64,000 bases of DNA. Origin: Advenella incenata (lineage in GTDB: Bacteria; Pseudomonadota; Gammaproteobacteria; Burkholderiales; Burkholderiaceae_B). The stretch is from positions 744,001 through 808,000 of the forward strand of contig NZ_SHKO01000001.1 of assembly GCF_004217095.1 (NCBI RefSeq), given 5' to 3'. Position 1 is the first letter of the stretch. Every line of letters starts with the position of its first letter. Shown here piece by piece: positions 54,344 to 63,753 of the stretch. The translations under genes were made by a program, and so were the position numbers. Under the pieces are notes generated by a model. That model worked only from the letters and a program-made list of their open reading frames with translations. It did not search any database and was not told the DNA's origin.

Positions 54344-54383
54344 CACAGCAGCGCCTTGGGATTTGACCGCAGGCGCTGCTGTG
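54344..54383. repeat. Perfect inverted repeat after the second binding-protein gene
   Basis: CACAGCAGCGCCT and AGGCGCTGCTGTG form a perfect 13-base stem with a 14-base loop, 6 bases after the stop. No T run follows in either direction. It may stabilise the mRNA 3' end or act as a weak terminator. Confidence 0.6.
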
Positions 54384-54483
54384 ATGCAGGCGCGACAGTG
54401 CCCGCAAGCGTAAAACGGGTCGGATTCTGCACGAAAAGAGTACACTATCGGATTCAGAATCTTGCGTGGTCTACCGGATTTTT

Positions 54484-55113
54484 ATGTTGCTCTCCGCCTT
54501 ACCTGATCCAAACATGCCTATTGTGCGCGCCCTGAACCTGCTGCTGGATCGCGAACCCTGGGCAAAGACGCGAATTGCCGCGCATGCCGGCAAAACCGTA
54601 TGCATCCGCATCAGCCGTCTTGTGCTTCGGTTTACGCTTGGACACGATGGCAGCGTGGCGCGCGCCGATCCCGCCGTGGTCGCCGATGTCACCTTGTCCA
54701 TTCCCGAAAGCCGGCTGGGCGATGTGCCCGGGGCCTTGCGCAACCGGCACGATCCTGCACAGCTGGCCTCGCTGCTGCATCTGGAAGGCGACGCCGGCCT
54801 GGCGCAACTGGTCTCGGAGCTGGCACGCGACCTGCGCTGGGATTCCGAACACGAATTGGCCCGCTTTACCGGCGGCCTGTTGTCAAAACAACTTCATTTG
54901 CTGCTGCATCGTGCGATTGCGACCACCACCACCGTGGCTGGCCGCCTGTCTGAAAACGTGAGCGAATATGTGTCTGAAGAGGCAGGCATGGTATTGGGCA
55001 AGCCGGCGCTGCAATCTTGGGAACACACCCTGCGCGCGGCTACCGTACAGCTGGATCAGCTCGATGCCCGGCTCAGGGCGCTTGATGCGCGTCAACGCAG
55101 GAGCGGACGATGA
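54484..55113 (+). CDS. ubiJ: Ubiquinone biosynthesis accessory factor UbiJ (SCP2 domain)
   Basis: The 209-residue protein has an N-terminal SCP2 lipid-binding domain ([21 protein letters not shown]-like start, [39 protein letters not shown]) and a C-terminal helical tail, as in UbiJ. It helps the soluble Ubi complex hold its lipid substrate. I chose ATG 54484; a GTG at 54466 is possible. It is coupled to ubiB by a 4-base overlap, matching the E. coli ubiE-ubiJ-ubiB order. Confidence 0.9.
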   Translation: MLLSALPDPNMPIVRALNLLLDREPWAKTRIAAHAGKTVCIRISRLVLRFTLGHDGSVARADPAVVADVTLSIPESRLGDVPGALRNRHDPAQLASLLHLEGDAGLAQLVSELARDLRWDSEHELARFTGGLLSKQLHLLLHRAIATTTTVAGRLSENVSEYVSEEAGMVLGKPALQSWEHTLRAATVQLDQLDARLRALDARQRRSGR

Positions 55114-56681
55114 TTCTGTCTACCTTGCGCCTGTTGCGCATATTGCTGGTTTGCCTGCGTTATGGCCTGGATGAGCTGGTGCTCAGCGGGCTCAAGCATC
55201 CCATTGCCAGTTCCCTGCTCAAAGTGGTGCGGCTGGGCCGCAGTTTTGATCAACCGCGCGGAGAGCGCTTGCGGCTTGCGCTCGAATCGCTGGGGCCGAT
55301 CTTCATCAAGTTCGGCCAGGTCCTGTCCACCAGACGTGATCTTATCCCCCTGGATATTGCTGATGAGTTGTCGGCGTTGCAGGATCGTGTACCACCGTTT
55401 CCGTCTGAACAGGCGATGGAAAGCATTCAGAAGGCGTTTGGCAAGCATCCGTCCGAACTGTTTGCGTTGTTTGAAACCGAGCCGGTGGCTTCGGCCTCTG
55501 TAGCCCAGGTGCATTTTGCCGTACTGCATGATGGTCGTGAAGTGGCGGTCAAGGTGCTGCGTCCCGGCATGCTGGCAGTCATTGAGCGGGACCTCTCGCT
55601 CATGAATCTGTTTGCCGGTTTTGTCGAACGCCTGTTGCCAGATGGGCGCCGCCTGCGGCCCCGGGAAGTGGTCAGCGAGTTCGATAAATATTTGCATGAT
55701 GAACTCGATCTGCAGGTTGAGGCGGCCAACTGCAGCCAGTTGCGTCGCAATTTCGAATCCAATCCGAAGCGCGCCAATTTGCTAATGGTGCCTGAAGTGA
55801 TCTGGGAATTTACCAGCAAGACGGTCATGACGATGGAGCGCATGCATGGCGTGCCGGTCAGCCAGATCGACAAGCTGGAAGCGGCGGGTGTCGATATCAA
55901 GAAACTGGCCCGTAACGGTGTGGAAATTTTCTTTACCCAGGTGTTTGAAGACGGTTTTTTTCATGCCGATATGCATCCGGGCAATATTTTTGTCTCGCTG
56001 CAGCCCGACACGCTGGGGCGCTATATCGCGCTTGATTTTGGCATTGTCGGATCGCTTTCCGAATTCGACAAGAATTACCTGTCGCAGAATTTTCTGGCGT
56101 TTTTCCGCCGGGATTATCGTCGTGTAGCGCAACTGCATATCGAATCGGGCTGGGTGCCGGCCAATACTCGCGAAGAAGAGCTTGAGGCGGCTGTGCGGTC
56201 GGTGTGCGAGCCGTACTTTGATCGCAAGTTGTCCGAAATTTCCCTGGGTCAGGTGCTGTTGCGCCTGTTCCAGACTTCGCGTCGCTTCAATGTCGAAATC
56301 CAGCCGCAACTTGTCCTTCTGCAGAAAACCCTGTTGAACGTGGAAGGGATGGGCCGCCAGCTTGATCCCGATCTGGACTTGTGGCAAACGGCCAAGCCGT
56401 TTCTGGAGCGCTGGATGTGGGATCGCATCGGCCCGCGCGCTTTTATTGCCCAGGTGCGCAAGGAAGCTTCGCAGTGGTCGCATCTGTTGCCGGAAATTCC
56501 AAGGCTGGTGCATACCCAGCTGGCGCGCCAGGATAGTTTGCCGGCCATTCGCAAGGAATTGTCCCAGCTGGGGAAAAGCCATCGTCGCAGCGAGCGTATC
56601 TTTATTGTCATGACGCTGATTCTCACGCTGCAGGCCGGGCTGATACTGTGGCTGGTGGCCACGTTGCTGGAGTGGCAGTAA
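55110..56681 (+). CDS. ubiB: ABC1/ADCK kinase-like protein UbiB
   Basis: The 523-residue protein has the ADCK-specific KxGQ motif at 67-70 ([16 protein letters not shown]), an Ala-rich nucleotide loop [18 protein letters not shown] with the ATP Lys, [11 protein letters not shown] and LDFGIVG. Two hydrophobic segments at the C-terminus ([17 protein letters not shown]) form the membrane anchor. It is an ATPase needed for ubiquinone synthesis, probably extracting lipid precursors. It overlaps ubiJ by 4 bases and rfaE2 by 1. Confidence 0.96.
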   Translation: MILSTLRLLRILLVCLRYGLDELVLSGLKHPIASSLLKVVRLGRSFDQPRGERLRLALESLGPIFIKFGQVLSTRRDLIPLDIADELSALQDRVPPFPSEQAMESIQKAFGKHPSELFALFETEPVASASVAQVHFAVLHDGREVAVKVLRPGMLAVIERDLSLMNLFAGFVERLLPDGRRLRPREVVSEFDKYLHDELDLQVEAANCSQLRRNFESNPKRANLLMVPEVIWEFTSKTVMTMERMHGVPVSQIDKLEAAGVDIKKLARNGVEIFFTQVFEDGFFHADMHPGNIFVSLQPDTLGRYIALDFGIVGSLSEFDKNYLSQNFLAFFRRDYRRVAQLHIESGWVPANTREEELEAAVRSVCEPYFDRKLSEISLGQVLLRLFQTSRRFNVEIQPQLVLLQKTLLNVEGMGRQLDPDLDLWQTAKPFLERWMWDRIGPRAFIAQVRKEASQWSHLLPEIPRLVHTQLARQDSLPAIRKELSQLGKSHRRSERIFIVMTLILTLQAGLILWLVATLLEWQ

Positions 56682-57175
56682 TGAGCATACGTTTCGAAAA
56701 CAAGATTCTGACCCGCCAGCAGTGTATTGATGCGGTTTGCAATGGCACATTGCCCCGGCCGCTGGTGTTTACCAATGGCGTATTCGATATCCTGCATCGT
56801 GGCCATGTGAGCTACCTGGATGAAGCTGCGCAGCTTGGCGCCAGCCTGGTGGTTGCAGTTAACACCGATGATTCGGTGCGGCGGCTGGGCAAGGCGCCTG
56901 ATCGCCCCCTCAATGGGCAGCAGGATCGCCAGGCAATGCTGGCCGCGCTGGCCAGTGTTTCTGCAGCGACCGTCTTTGATGAAGACACCCCTTACGAGCT
57001 GATTGAGCAATTGCGGCCGGATGTGATCGTCAAAGGGGGCGATTACGATATGGCTACGCTCAGGGAAACCGGGCTGGTGCAAAGCTGGGGCGGACGCGCG
57101 GTTGCCATTCCGTTTCGTTTCCAACGCTCTACCACAGCCCTGGTCAATACCATCCGAGGAACGCCCTCCCGGTAA
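56681..57175 (+). CDS. rfaE2: D-glycero-beta-D-manno-heptose-1-phosphate adenylyltransferase
   Basis: This 164-residue nucleotidyltransferase has the HxGH motif H39-R-G-H42 in TNGVFDILHRGHV and VKGGDYDMATL, corresponding to the C-terminal half of HldE as a separate protein. It makes ADP-heptose for the LPS core. The start overlaps the ubiB stop (TAATG); an open frame to 56648 is rejected. A separate kinase gene rfaE1 is expected elsewhere. Confidence 0.93.
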   Translation: MSIRFENKILTRQQCIDAVCNGTLPRPLVFTNGVFDILHRGHVSYLDEAAQLGASLVVAVNTDDSVRRLGKAPDRPLNGQQDRQAMLAALASVSAATVFDEDTPYELIEQLRPDVIVKGGDYDMATLRETGLVQSWGGRAVAIPFRFQRSTTALVNTIRGTPSR

Positions 57176-57273
57176 CTGTCGGGTTGTGGCAGACGCTGCG
57201 ATGTCTGGATAACGCCCGCAAATCCTGGGTCCTGCGTCGCAATCTTGTGCAGCGCGAGGCCTCTTCTCTCATA

Positions 57274-57912
57274 TTAAAGAATAGAACCGTCTTCAGCCAT
57301 TGCGCTCACGATAGCGGGGTACGCTACGATTGTCTGAATATAAGCAGTAAATTTCGGGTACTGCTCTGACATATCGAAACTATTGCGGCTTCCCCATCGA
57401 TAAAACACCAGAAGGTAAGGGTCGACTGCGGTTAGTCCATTGCCAACCGCGAAGGGGCCTGAAAGTTTGCTGTCAATCGCTTTAAAGCAATCGATGATCC
57501 TGTTTCTGGCTTTTCTTTGAACCGCGTCAAACTGGTTCGGATCATCAATAAACCGCTCAGGGCGGAATAAGCCGCCAAAGCATTGACCATGCAATTCTCC
57601 GGACAGCCAGCACATCCATTCCATAACGCGGACCTGTTCAATAGACGTTTTACCCATCAGGCCCAGTTCAGGAACCAGCTGAGAGATGGCGGTTGCTATT
57701 GCCGGTACTTCAGTGATAACGCTCTCATCCAGAGAGATCACGGGCACCCTTTGCTTGGGGTTGATGCGTGAAAAGGCGTCGGTTCTCGTCTCCAGCTTTG
57801 ATATCGAGACCTCTATTGCCGTGAAGGGCAGACCGGATTCATGAAGTAAAACGTGTGGTACGAGTGAGCAGGAGCCTGGGCCGTACCAAAATTTTATATC
57901 TGGCATATTCAT
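57274..57912 (-). CDS. Glutathione S-transferase family protein
   Basis: The 212-residue protein has a thioredoxin-like N-domain with FWYGPGSCSLVPHVLLHESG (the SCS motif of beta-class-like GSTs), the cis-Pro segment RVPVISLDE and ITEVPAIATAI, then an all-helical C-domain with AVGNGLTAVDPYLLVFYRW. It is divergent from a TetR gene with a probable operator between, which suggests an inducible detoxification enzyme. The substrate is unknown. Confidence 0.9.
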   Translation of the reverse strand: MNMPDIKFWYGPGSCSLVPHVLLHESGLPFTAIEVSISKLETRTDAFSRINPKQRVPVISLDESVITEVPAIATAISQLVPELGLMGKTSIEQVRVMEWMCWLSGELHGQCFGGLFRPERFIDDPNQFDAVQRKARNRIIDCFKAIDSKLSGPFAVGNGLTAVDPYLLVFYRWGSRNSFDMSEQYPKFTAYIQTIVAYPAIVSAMAEDGSIL

Positions 57913-57919
57913 TATCTCT

Positions 57920-57947
57920 TTGTTAATTAGATAGACTGGTCTATAAT
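57920..57947 (+). promoter_or_regulatory. Promoter and TetR-type operator between GST and TetR genes
   Basis: TTGTTA (57920-57925) is followed after 16 bases by TATAAT (57942-57947). The inverted repeat ATAGAC-TG-GTCTAT (57931-57944) overlaps the spacer and -10 box. TAGAC-NN-GTCTA is a typical TetR-family half-site arrangement. The site can control both the divergent TetR gene and the GST gene. Confidence 0.65.
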
Positions 57948-57985
57948 ATATATGCTTGATGGAAGTGTCAATATGAGGTCGGAAA

Positions 57986-58552
57986 ATGAATGAACGTCAC
58001 AATCGCAAGGGTGCAGGACGAGCGCAGGTGTTGTCCACTGCGACACGTCTGTTTATAGATCGGGGTGCGGCTAACGTCGGCGTAAACGAAGTGACTGCCG
58101 CTGCAGGGGTCGCCCGGATGACGCTATACAACAATTTTCCTTCCAAAGAGGCTTTGATCGCTGAGGTTTATCGCAAACTTGCCGAACAAATAATGCAAAA
58201 TCTGGCTGAAGTGGTGGCGCAAAAGCGTACCGAAGAAGAAAAAATACTTTCATTGTTCGATCAGATTGGCGCAGTGAAAGAAGGTGGCCGAGGCTGCCCG
58301 ATGATTCACGCCAGCCTTCAGGCTGAAGAGTCCTCGGGAGAGATATATGACATTGTGCGGTCTTACAAACGTGAACTGCGTGCGTTTATTTTCGACCAGC
58401 TTGAACAGGCACGTCTTGCTCGTGATGAACTTGCAGACCAACTATTGCTGATGCTCGATGGTTTGGCGACGGAATCCTACCTGGATGGCGCGGTTTCGCC
58501 TGTTTCGTCGGCGAAGCAGGCAGTGAAGATATTACTGCGCAATATGCCCTAA
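57986..58552 (+). CDS. TetR-family regulator, probably of the GST gene
   Basis: The 188-residue protein has the N-terminal HTH (VLSTATRLFIDRGAANVGVN, TAAAGVARMTLYNNFPSKEALI) and a helical ligand domain with GCPMIHASLQAEE. GAGG lies about 8 bases before the ATG. The palindrome 42 bases upstream supports autoregulation and control of the divergent GST gene. A terminator follows at 58681. Confidence 0.92.
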   Translation: MNERHNRKGAGRAQVLSTATRLFIDRGAANVGVNEVTAAAGVARMTLYNNFPSKEALIAEVYRKLAEQIMQNLAEVVAQKRTEEEKILSLFDQIGAVKEGGRGCPMIHASLQAEESSGEIYDIVRSYKRELRAFIFDQLEQARLARDELADQLLLMLDGLATESYLDGAVSPVSSAKQAVKILLRNMP

Positions 58553-58680
58553 AGGGGTGGCGCTGCGGCACGTCGCTAAATCGGCGTGCCGGATAGGCAT
58601 TCCGAGTTGCATTGATCTGTAGCGCGCGGCAATGGCGCTTTGCTTGATCGCAGCGACGCCATGCAAAGGCACTGAAAGCG

Positions 58681-58730
58681 AAAAGACCGTTCAGGTGTAC
58701 TGCTCAATGCAGTCGCTGTAACGGTCTTTT
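58681..58730. terminator. Bidirectional terminator between TetR and PCMT-like genes
   Basis: The perfect 11-base stem AAAAGACCGTT / AACGGTCTTTT has a 28-base loop that itself may fold. T runs exist on both strands. It lies between convergent genes. Confidence 0.75.
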
Positions 58731-58775
58731 GGTGTTGGGTTGCAACCGGGTGTGGTCAGTCGCGGTATAGACGAA

Positions 58776-59453
58776 TCAGAATTTGAAATGAGATACAGTG
58801 GTGCCGCGCAATGGCTTGGCGTATGTGTCAAACAGCGATTCGGTTTCGAATGCAGCGGCGCTGACCCGCGTAATGCGCAATGCCGTCATAACCGGCGCCT
58901 GTCCCACAATGGCGACCAGCCGGCCACCGATGGTCAGTTGGTACTTCAGTGAGTCGGGAATGTTTGGAATGGACCCGGTCAGCAGGATGGCGCTGTACTC
59001 GCCAGTACCCCAGCCTGCGCGTCCATCGCCAATTTCCACTTTCACGTTGCCGATCTGTTCGCGTTCCAGATTGGCCTTGCCAAAAGCCGCAATATGGCGA
59101 TCGATTTCGACGCTGACAACGGTGCTGCACAGGCGACTGACTATCGCTGCCTGATAACCCGAGCCAGTGCCGATTTCCAGCACGCCGTCAGTTGGCGTCA
59201 GACGCAATTCCTGGGCCAGCCGGGCCTCTATTTTCGGCGCCAGCATGGTTTCACAGCTGTTGATGCCTTCAACCTCCAACGGGATTTCGATATCGGAATA
59301 GGCCATATTCTGATAGCGGATGGGTACAAACCGTTCACGCGGAATCGCAGACAGCGCGTCCAGCACATCCTGGTCCAGCACATGCCATGGACGGATCTGC
59401 TGTTCGATCATGTTGAAACGGCTTTGTTCGGCGAGGGAAGTCAGAGCATTCAT
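58776..59453 (-). CDS. Protein-L-isoaspartate O-methyltransferase-family protein
   Basis: The 225-residue SAM methyltransferase has FNMIEQQIRPWHVLDQDVL, FVPIRYQNMAYSDIEIPL, VLEIGTGSGYQAAIVS and the C-terminal VGQAPVMTAL. It matches the PCMT family, but the substrate-binding segment usually read as SAPHM is LAPKI, so isoaspartate repair is not certain. In several Burkholderiales this gene lies near tolC and waaA; here it stands between a terminator and thiD. Confidence 0.85.
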   Translation of the reverse strand: MNALTSLAEQSRFNMIEQQIRPWHVLDQDVLDALSAIPRERFVPIRYQNMAYSDIEIPLEVEGINSCETMLAPKIEARLAQELRLTPTDGVLEIGTGSGYQAAIVSRLCSTVVSVEIDRHIAAFGKANLEREQIGNVKVEIGDGRAGWGTGEYSAILLTGSIPNIPDSLKYQLTIGGRLVAIVGQAPVMTALRITRVSAAAFETESLFDTYAKPLRGTTVSHFKF

Positions 59454-59530
59454 AGGAAGAGTATCAAACGTGGTCCTGAGATTGGAATTTCTTGTTCATT
59501 TTACCCGCAACTGGCGCGGTGCTTCCGGTT

Positions 59531-60343
59531 TCACGACCATAATGCATGAAAATGATGAACGGGCCCGTGCCCGTGGCCAACGTTCAGCTCGCCCGAGCGG
59601 GCAATGGCGGTCTCGATGTAAGCTTTGGCCAGCCGGGCTGCCTGCGGCACATCGCCCGTGCCTGGGATCAGCGCACACAGGGCGGCAGACAGCGTGCAGC
59701 CCGTGCCATGAGTATTCGCAGTGTCAACGCGTTTGCCGGGCAGCTCGATCATGCGGTCTCCGTCGGTCAGCAGATCGACAGTGTCATTGCCAGGCAAATG
59801 GCCGCCCTTGAGCATGACCCAAACGGTGCGGTGATGATCCATCAGTTTACGCAGGCGCTCTGCCACCCGATACATTTGCTTTAAGGAATCGGCCTCGCGT
59901 TCCCCCAGCAGCACACCGGCTTCGGGCAGGTTTGGCGTAATGACGGTCGACAGCGGTATCAGTGCTTCACGCAGCGTGGCGATGGCGGGCTTGTCCAGTA
60001 GCACATCGCCGCTTTTGGCGACCATGACCGGATCCAGTACAATGTGGTCAGGCATCCAGTAGGCCAGGCGTTCGGCCACCATGCGGGTTACCGGCTCCTG
60101 GCCCAGCATGCCGATTTTTACCGAATCGATATGAACATCGTCAAACAGCGTATCAATCTGCTGGCGAACGAATTCGGGTGCAACAGGCTGCACGCCGCTC
60201 ACTCCCTTGGTATTCTGGGCGGTCAGGGCCGCTACAACGGCGCAGGCATAGGTGCCCAGGGCACTCATGGTCTTGACGTCGGCAAGAATGCCGGCACCGC
60301 CGGAAGGATCTACACCGGCAATGGTCAAAGTATTAAAAATCAT
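59531..60343 (-). CDS. thiD: Hydroxymethylpyrimidine/phosphomethylpyrimidine kinase
   Basis: The 270-residue ribokinase-fold enzyme has TIAGVDPSGGAGILADVKTM, HIDSVKIGMLG, LDPVMVAKSGD, TPNLPEAGVLLG and THGTGCTLSAALCALI with the catalytic DTxxxxGTG region (DTANTHGTGC). It phosphorylates HMP twice for thiamine synthesis. No other thi gene is near, and the region upstream shows no TPP riboswitch signature. Confidence 0.95.
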   Translation of the reverse strand: MIFNTLTIAGVDPSGGAGILADVKTMSALGTYACAVVAALTAQNTKGVSGVQPVAPEFVRQQIDTLFDDVHIDSVKIGMLGQEPVTRMVAERLAYWMPDHIVLDPVMVAKSGDVLLDKPAIATLREALIPLSTVITPNLPEAGVLLGEREADSLKQMYRVAERLRKLMDHHRTVWVMLKGGHLPGNDTVDLLTDGDRMIELPGKRVDTANTHGTGCTLSAALCALIPGTGDVPQAARLAKAYIETAIARSGELNVGHGHGPVHHFHALWS

Positions 60344-60466
60344 ACAGCCTCTCTGTCGACAGTATTGTTGTCATACGCATATGATAATGTCTTCCTCTGA
60401 ATTAATGTTAATGATTGATTGAAGGCGCAATCTTACAATGCGCTTTTGTCAGTACAAGGATGTCAA

Positions 60467-61663
60467 ATGGCTACCCGTAAATCTACAGATCGAACGAGCC
60501 GTCAGGGCAGTAAATCCAATGGCCAGCACGCCAATACCGATCGCATCGCACGAGAGGTAACCGCGGGCGATACCCAGTCTGGTGGCACCCCAGAGCAAAC
60601 CCGCGACAATACGGTCATGGACAGCCAGCGGGCACACATCAATGCCGAAGCCGCTGCCTTTACGGCAGATCTTGTCGGTACCGACAAGGCCGCGCGCAAT
60701 CAGCGGGCTAAGCTCCTGCTCGAGGGCATGGCGGCTGATGATCGTCGTGAATTGCTCCAGCTGCTGCGAGAGGAAAAGCTGCGCGCCGACAACCTCAGGC
60801 ACCCGGAAACTGATCCAGACTACAAGCTGCAGGATAATTGGCAGGATGGCGGGTATCCCTATAAATATCTCATGTCGCGCCGTAATTACGAGTTTCAGAA
60901 ATACGACCTGCAGGTTGAACTGCTCAAGCTGCAGTCCTGGGTCAAGGAAACCGGCCAGCGCGTTGTGATTGTTTTTGAAGGTCGCGATGCGGCGGGCAAG
61001 GGCGGTACCATCAAGCGTTTCATGGAACATCTGAATCCGCGAACCGCCCGCGTGGTTGCGCTACAGAAACCAACGGAACGCGAGCTGGGCCAATGGTATT
61101 TCCAGCGCTATGTGGAGCATTTGCCCACCAGCGGTGAAATCGTCATGTTTGACCGCTCCTGGTATAACCGGGCGGGGGTTGAGCGGGTCATGGGATTCTG
61201 TACCGATGCCCAGTATATGGAATTCATGCGCCAGGCGCCGGAGTTTGAACGCAATCTGGTTCGCAGCGGCATCAGTGTCATCAAATTCTGGTTCTCGGTC
61301 AGCCAGGATGAACAGAAACGCCGGTTCAAGGAACGTCGTCACCATCCGCTCAAACAGTGGAAACTGTCTCCCATCGATATGGCCTCTCTGGACAAATGGG
61401 ATGACTATACCCGCGCCAAGGAGGCGATGTTTTTTCATACTGACACCAGCGACGCACCCTGGATCGTGGTCAAGTCCAACTGTAAGAAACGTGCGCGGCT
61501 TAATGCCATGCGCTATGTTCTGCAGCAGTTCAATTACACCAATAAGGACTCCAAGCACATCGGCAAGATTGACCCGCTGATTGTGGGTCGCTCCAACGTG
61601 GTCTACGAGCAGGGCGAACACGCATTGCACAGCCCGTCAGGGGTTAAGCAGGACACGCGCTAA
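60467..61663 (+). CDS. ppk2: Polyphosphate kinase 2 family protein
   Basis: The 398-residue protein has an N-terminal low-complexity extension of about 75 residues, then the PPK2 core: LMSRRNYEFQKYDLQVELL, Walker A EGRDAAGKGG at 171-180, Walker B IVMFDRSWYNRAG with Asp229, and the lid RFKERRHHPLKQWKLSP. PPK2 enzymes transfer phosphate between polyphosphate and nucleoside diphosphates; the class and nucleotide preference are not decided here. The ATG at 60467 has AAGGA upstream; the longer open frame from 60419 is rejected. Confidence 0.94.
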   Translation: MATRKSTDRTSRQGSKSNGQHANTDRIAREVTAGDTQSGGTPEQTRDNTVMDSQRAHINAEAAAFTADLVGTDKAARNQRAKLLLEGMAADDRRELLQLLREEKLRADNLRHPETDPDYKLQDNWQDGGYPYKYLMSRRNYEFQKYDLQVELLKLQSWVKETGQRVVIVFEGRDAAGKGGTIKRFMEHLNPRTARVVALQKPTERELGQWYFQRYVEHLPTSGEIVMFDRSWYNRAGVERVMGFCTDAQYMEFMRQAPEFERNLVRSGISVIKFWFSVSQDEQKRRFKERRHHPLKQWKLSPIDMASLDKWDDYTRAKEAMFFHTDTSDAPWIVVKSNCKKRARLNAMRYVLQQFNYTNKDSKHIGKIDPLIVGRSNVVYEQGEHALHSPSGVKQDTR

Positions 61664-61739
61664 TAGTGGTTTGCACGGCGTGTCGTTGTTGCGGCCATGC
61701 GCCGGTTATCGGAGCATGGCGCATACATATCCATTGAAG

Positions 61740-62183
61740 CTATCCACGCGCCACCAATTGCTGGGCCCGGTTCAGCACCTGGTCCAGATAGCGCTGCAGC
61801 ACCTCGCGCTCGGCGGGTGTCAAGTCCTGTAACAGGTAATCGTTGCGCGCCATCATCAATGGTGACACTTCCCGATAGGCAGCCTGGCCAGCAGGCGTCA
61901 CCGCCAGAATCTGCTGTCGCTTATCGTCAGTATCGGCGGTGCGGGACAAGAATCCCTTTTTCTCCAGCCGGGCAATGGCCCGGCTCACCTGCATTTTGTC
62001 CAGCGCGGTGTGTTGTGCGATATCGGTCGCACGCATATGCCGTGCCTGATTGACGGCAACCAGCACGCGCCAGTCGTCGCGCGATATGCCCAACCGGCTT
62101 TCATAAACCGTGGCTACCGAATGGCTGACCACGTCGGCCAACTGCGAAAATTGGTAGGGCAAAAAAGCATTCAAATCAATCAT
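61740..62183 (-). CDS. MarR-family transcriptional regulator
   Basis: This 147-residue protein has the MarR winged helix: RATDIAQHTALDKMQVSRAI, ARLEKKGFLSRTADTDDKRQ, and dimer helices at both ends. It is divergent from the VOC-protein gene, with two related dyads in the shared 371-base region, so it probably regulates that gene and itself. Its ligand is unknown; many MarR proteins respond to aromatic compounds. Confidence 0.92.
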   Translation of the reverse strand: MIDLNAFLPYQFSQLADVVSHSVATVYESRLGISRDDWRVLVAVNQARHMRATDIAQHTALDKMQVSRAIARLEKKGFLSRTADTDDKRQQILAVTPAGQAAYREVSPLMMARNDYLLQDLTPAEREVLQRYLDQVLNRAQQLVARG

Positions 62184-62554
62184 GGAAAGCTCGTTTAATA
62201 TTCATTTGGTAACGTATGATACTTTATTTTTATAGCCTTACTTGGCTGGATAAAAAATAGAATAAGGTTAAACCACATAAAAAATAAAGGGTTGATGAAT
62301 TTATTAGTTGACGCGGAAAAGCAAATACTATTTAATAGTAACGTTGGTTACCATTATCGATGACCTGCGAAACACAAACTTTGCATCATAAACGTTGCAC
62401 CAGAACTTGCGCACCGTGGCCTGTGCATAGGGCGCATGACCCATGGTCGGTTCGCACTGCAAAGCGTCGCGCAGGCGCTTGGGGCGACTGTGTTTTTGCG
62501 ATCCGCTGCTCAAGCGCAATATTTCATTCAGCATATCAGACAAAAAGGGTAGAC
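62184..62554. promoter_or_regulatory. Shared control region of MarR and VOC genes, with two dyads
   Basis: The region is AT-rich from about 62210 to 62345. A dyad TAATAGTAAC-GTTG-GTTACCATTA (62333-62356) has 10-base arms with one mismatch. A weaker copy of the same plan, GTAAC-GTAT-GATAC (62209-62222), lies 26 bases from the MarR start. Both have 4-base centres, consistent with binding of one MarR dimer type. The rest shows no gene. Confidence 0.55.
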
Positions 62555-63091
62555 ATGGACATTCAAAAAATTCATCACGTAGCCTATCGCTGCAAAGACG
62601 CGAAGGAAACTGTTCTCTGGTACAAGGAAAATCTGGGGATGGATTTCGTGCTTGCCATTGCCGAGGACCGCGTGCCTTCGACCAAGGCCAATGATCCCTA
62701 CATGCATGTTTTCATTGACGCCGGCCAGGGCAATATATTGGCGTTCTTTGAACTGCCTAATTCACCAGAAATGGGCTTTGATGCAAATACGCCAGACTGG
62801 GTTCAGCATATCGCGTTCGAAGTGCCCAGTGTGCAGGTGCTGGAGCGCACCAAAGAAAAGTTGCAGGCCAAAGGCATTGAAGTTGTGGGCATTACCAATC
62901 ATGTTCTGTTCAAGTCCATTTATTTCCGGGACCCCAACGGACATCGTGTCGAACTGGCCGCGCCCACGGCCACGCCGGAAATGAACCGCAAGCTGGATGA
63001 GGTCAAGTGGGATATGCTGGAAGAATGGAGCAAGACCCGGCGTGCGCCCAAACACGCAGCATGGCTGCATGAAGAAGAGTTCCAGGCGTAA
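62555..63091 (+). CDS. VOC-family (glyoxalase/dioxygenase superfamily) protein
   Basis: The 178-residue protein has paired beta-alpha-beta-beta-beta modules with likely metal ligands: IHHVAYRC near the N-terminus, ILAFFELP, WVQHIAFEV and HRVELAAP. This is the layout of glyoxalase-I-like lyases and extradiol dioxygenase-like proteins. The ATG at 62555 has AGGGT upstream; the 65-codon extension of the open frame has no VOC likeness. Regulation by the divergent MarR gene is likely. Confidence 0.88.
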   Translation: MDIQKIHHVAYRCKDAKETVLWYKENLGMDFVLAIAEDRVPSTKANDPYMHVFIDAGQGNILAFFELPNSPEMGFDANTPDWVQHIAFEVPSVQVLERTKEKLQAKGIEVVGITNHVLFKSIYFRDPNGHRVELAAPTATPEMNRKLDEVKWDMLEEWSKTRRAPKHAAWLHEEEFQA

Positions 63092-63143
63092 CAATGGTTG
63101 CGTGCCCTGCAGAATGGGGCGAATTAATCAGGCCGGTCCAACA

Positions 63144-63185
63144 GATGCAGATCGCCCACGGTGGCGGTCTGCATCTTTGTTATTG
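63144..63185 (+). terminator. Rho-independent terminator after the VOC gene
   Basis: A 13-base stem, GATGCAGATCGCC / GGCGGTCTGCATC with one G-T pair and a 6-base loop, is followed by TTTGTTATT. It lies about 50 bases past the stop. Confidence 0.8.
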
Positions 63186-63255
63186 TGTGTATGCGCTGTC
63201 AAACGGTCCCGTGTGATGGGGACGCATGCCGAAGCCTGCGGCATTGCCCTGCAGA

Positions 63256-63753
63256 TCATTGAAATGCCGTTCGTGCGTCCAGGAAACGTTCGGCGAAATA
63301 GCGGCTGTCCAGTGAATCGACGCGGACCTTGCCATTGTTGCGGCTGGATGGAGCGTGGACAAATTCGTTGTTGCCGATATAAATGCCCATATGCGAATAG
63401 GGCTTGTAGGTATTGAAAAAGACGAAGTCGCCTTTTTTGAGTTCTGATCGGGAAATCGGCTTGGTCAATTTGGCGATCATTGCGGTGTTATGCGGAAAGC
63501 GGAAATCCGCGGACTCCTGAAATACGTAGCGCACAAACCCGCTGCAGTCCATTCCGTCGGGGGTCATGCCACCGTAGCGGTAGGGTGTGCCGGTCAGGGT
63601 CAGCGCCCGTTCGAGCACCGGATCGCGGTAGGCAGCGTCAAGCGCAGGCGTTGAAAAGGAGGCGGGTACCTCGGCCACCGGGCCACGGCTTGCGCAGCCT
63701 GCCAGCAGACAGCCTGTCAACACCGCTGCAATGGAAATATGGAAACGTAGCAT
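63256..63753 (-). CDS. NlpC/P60-family lipoprotein peptidase
   Basis: The 165-residue lipoprotein has a signal peptide with lipobox LLAGC. Its NlpC/P60 domain starts TLTGTPYRYGGMTPDGMDCSGFVRYVF, with catalytic Cys in DCSG, and continues KGDFVFFNTYKPYSHMGIYIG, with the catalytic His, and EFVHAPSSRNNGKVRV. Such D,L-endopeptidases cut peptidoglycan stem peptides (Spr/NlpC type). It is compact: about 20 residues separate the lipid anchor from the domain. Confidence 0.92.
   Translation of the reverse strand: MLRFHISIAAVLTGCLLAGCASRGPVAEVPASFSTPALDAAYRDPVLERALTLTGTPYRYGGMTPDGMDCSGFVRYVFQESADFRFPHNTAMIAKLTKPISRSELKKGDFVFFNTYKPYSHMGIYIGNNEFVHAPSSRNNGKVRVDSLDSRYFAERFLDARTAFQ

Noticed and set aside
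60344-60466. Possible TPP riboswitch upstream of thiD
   Set aside because: The minus-strand leader is short and lacks the conserved CTGAGA core.
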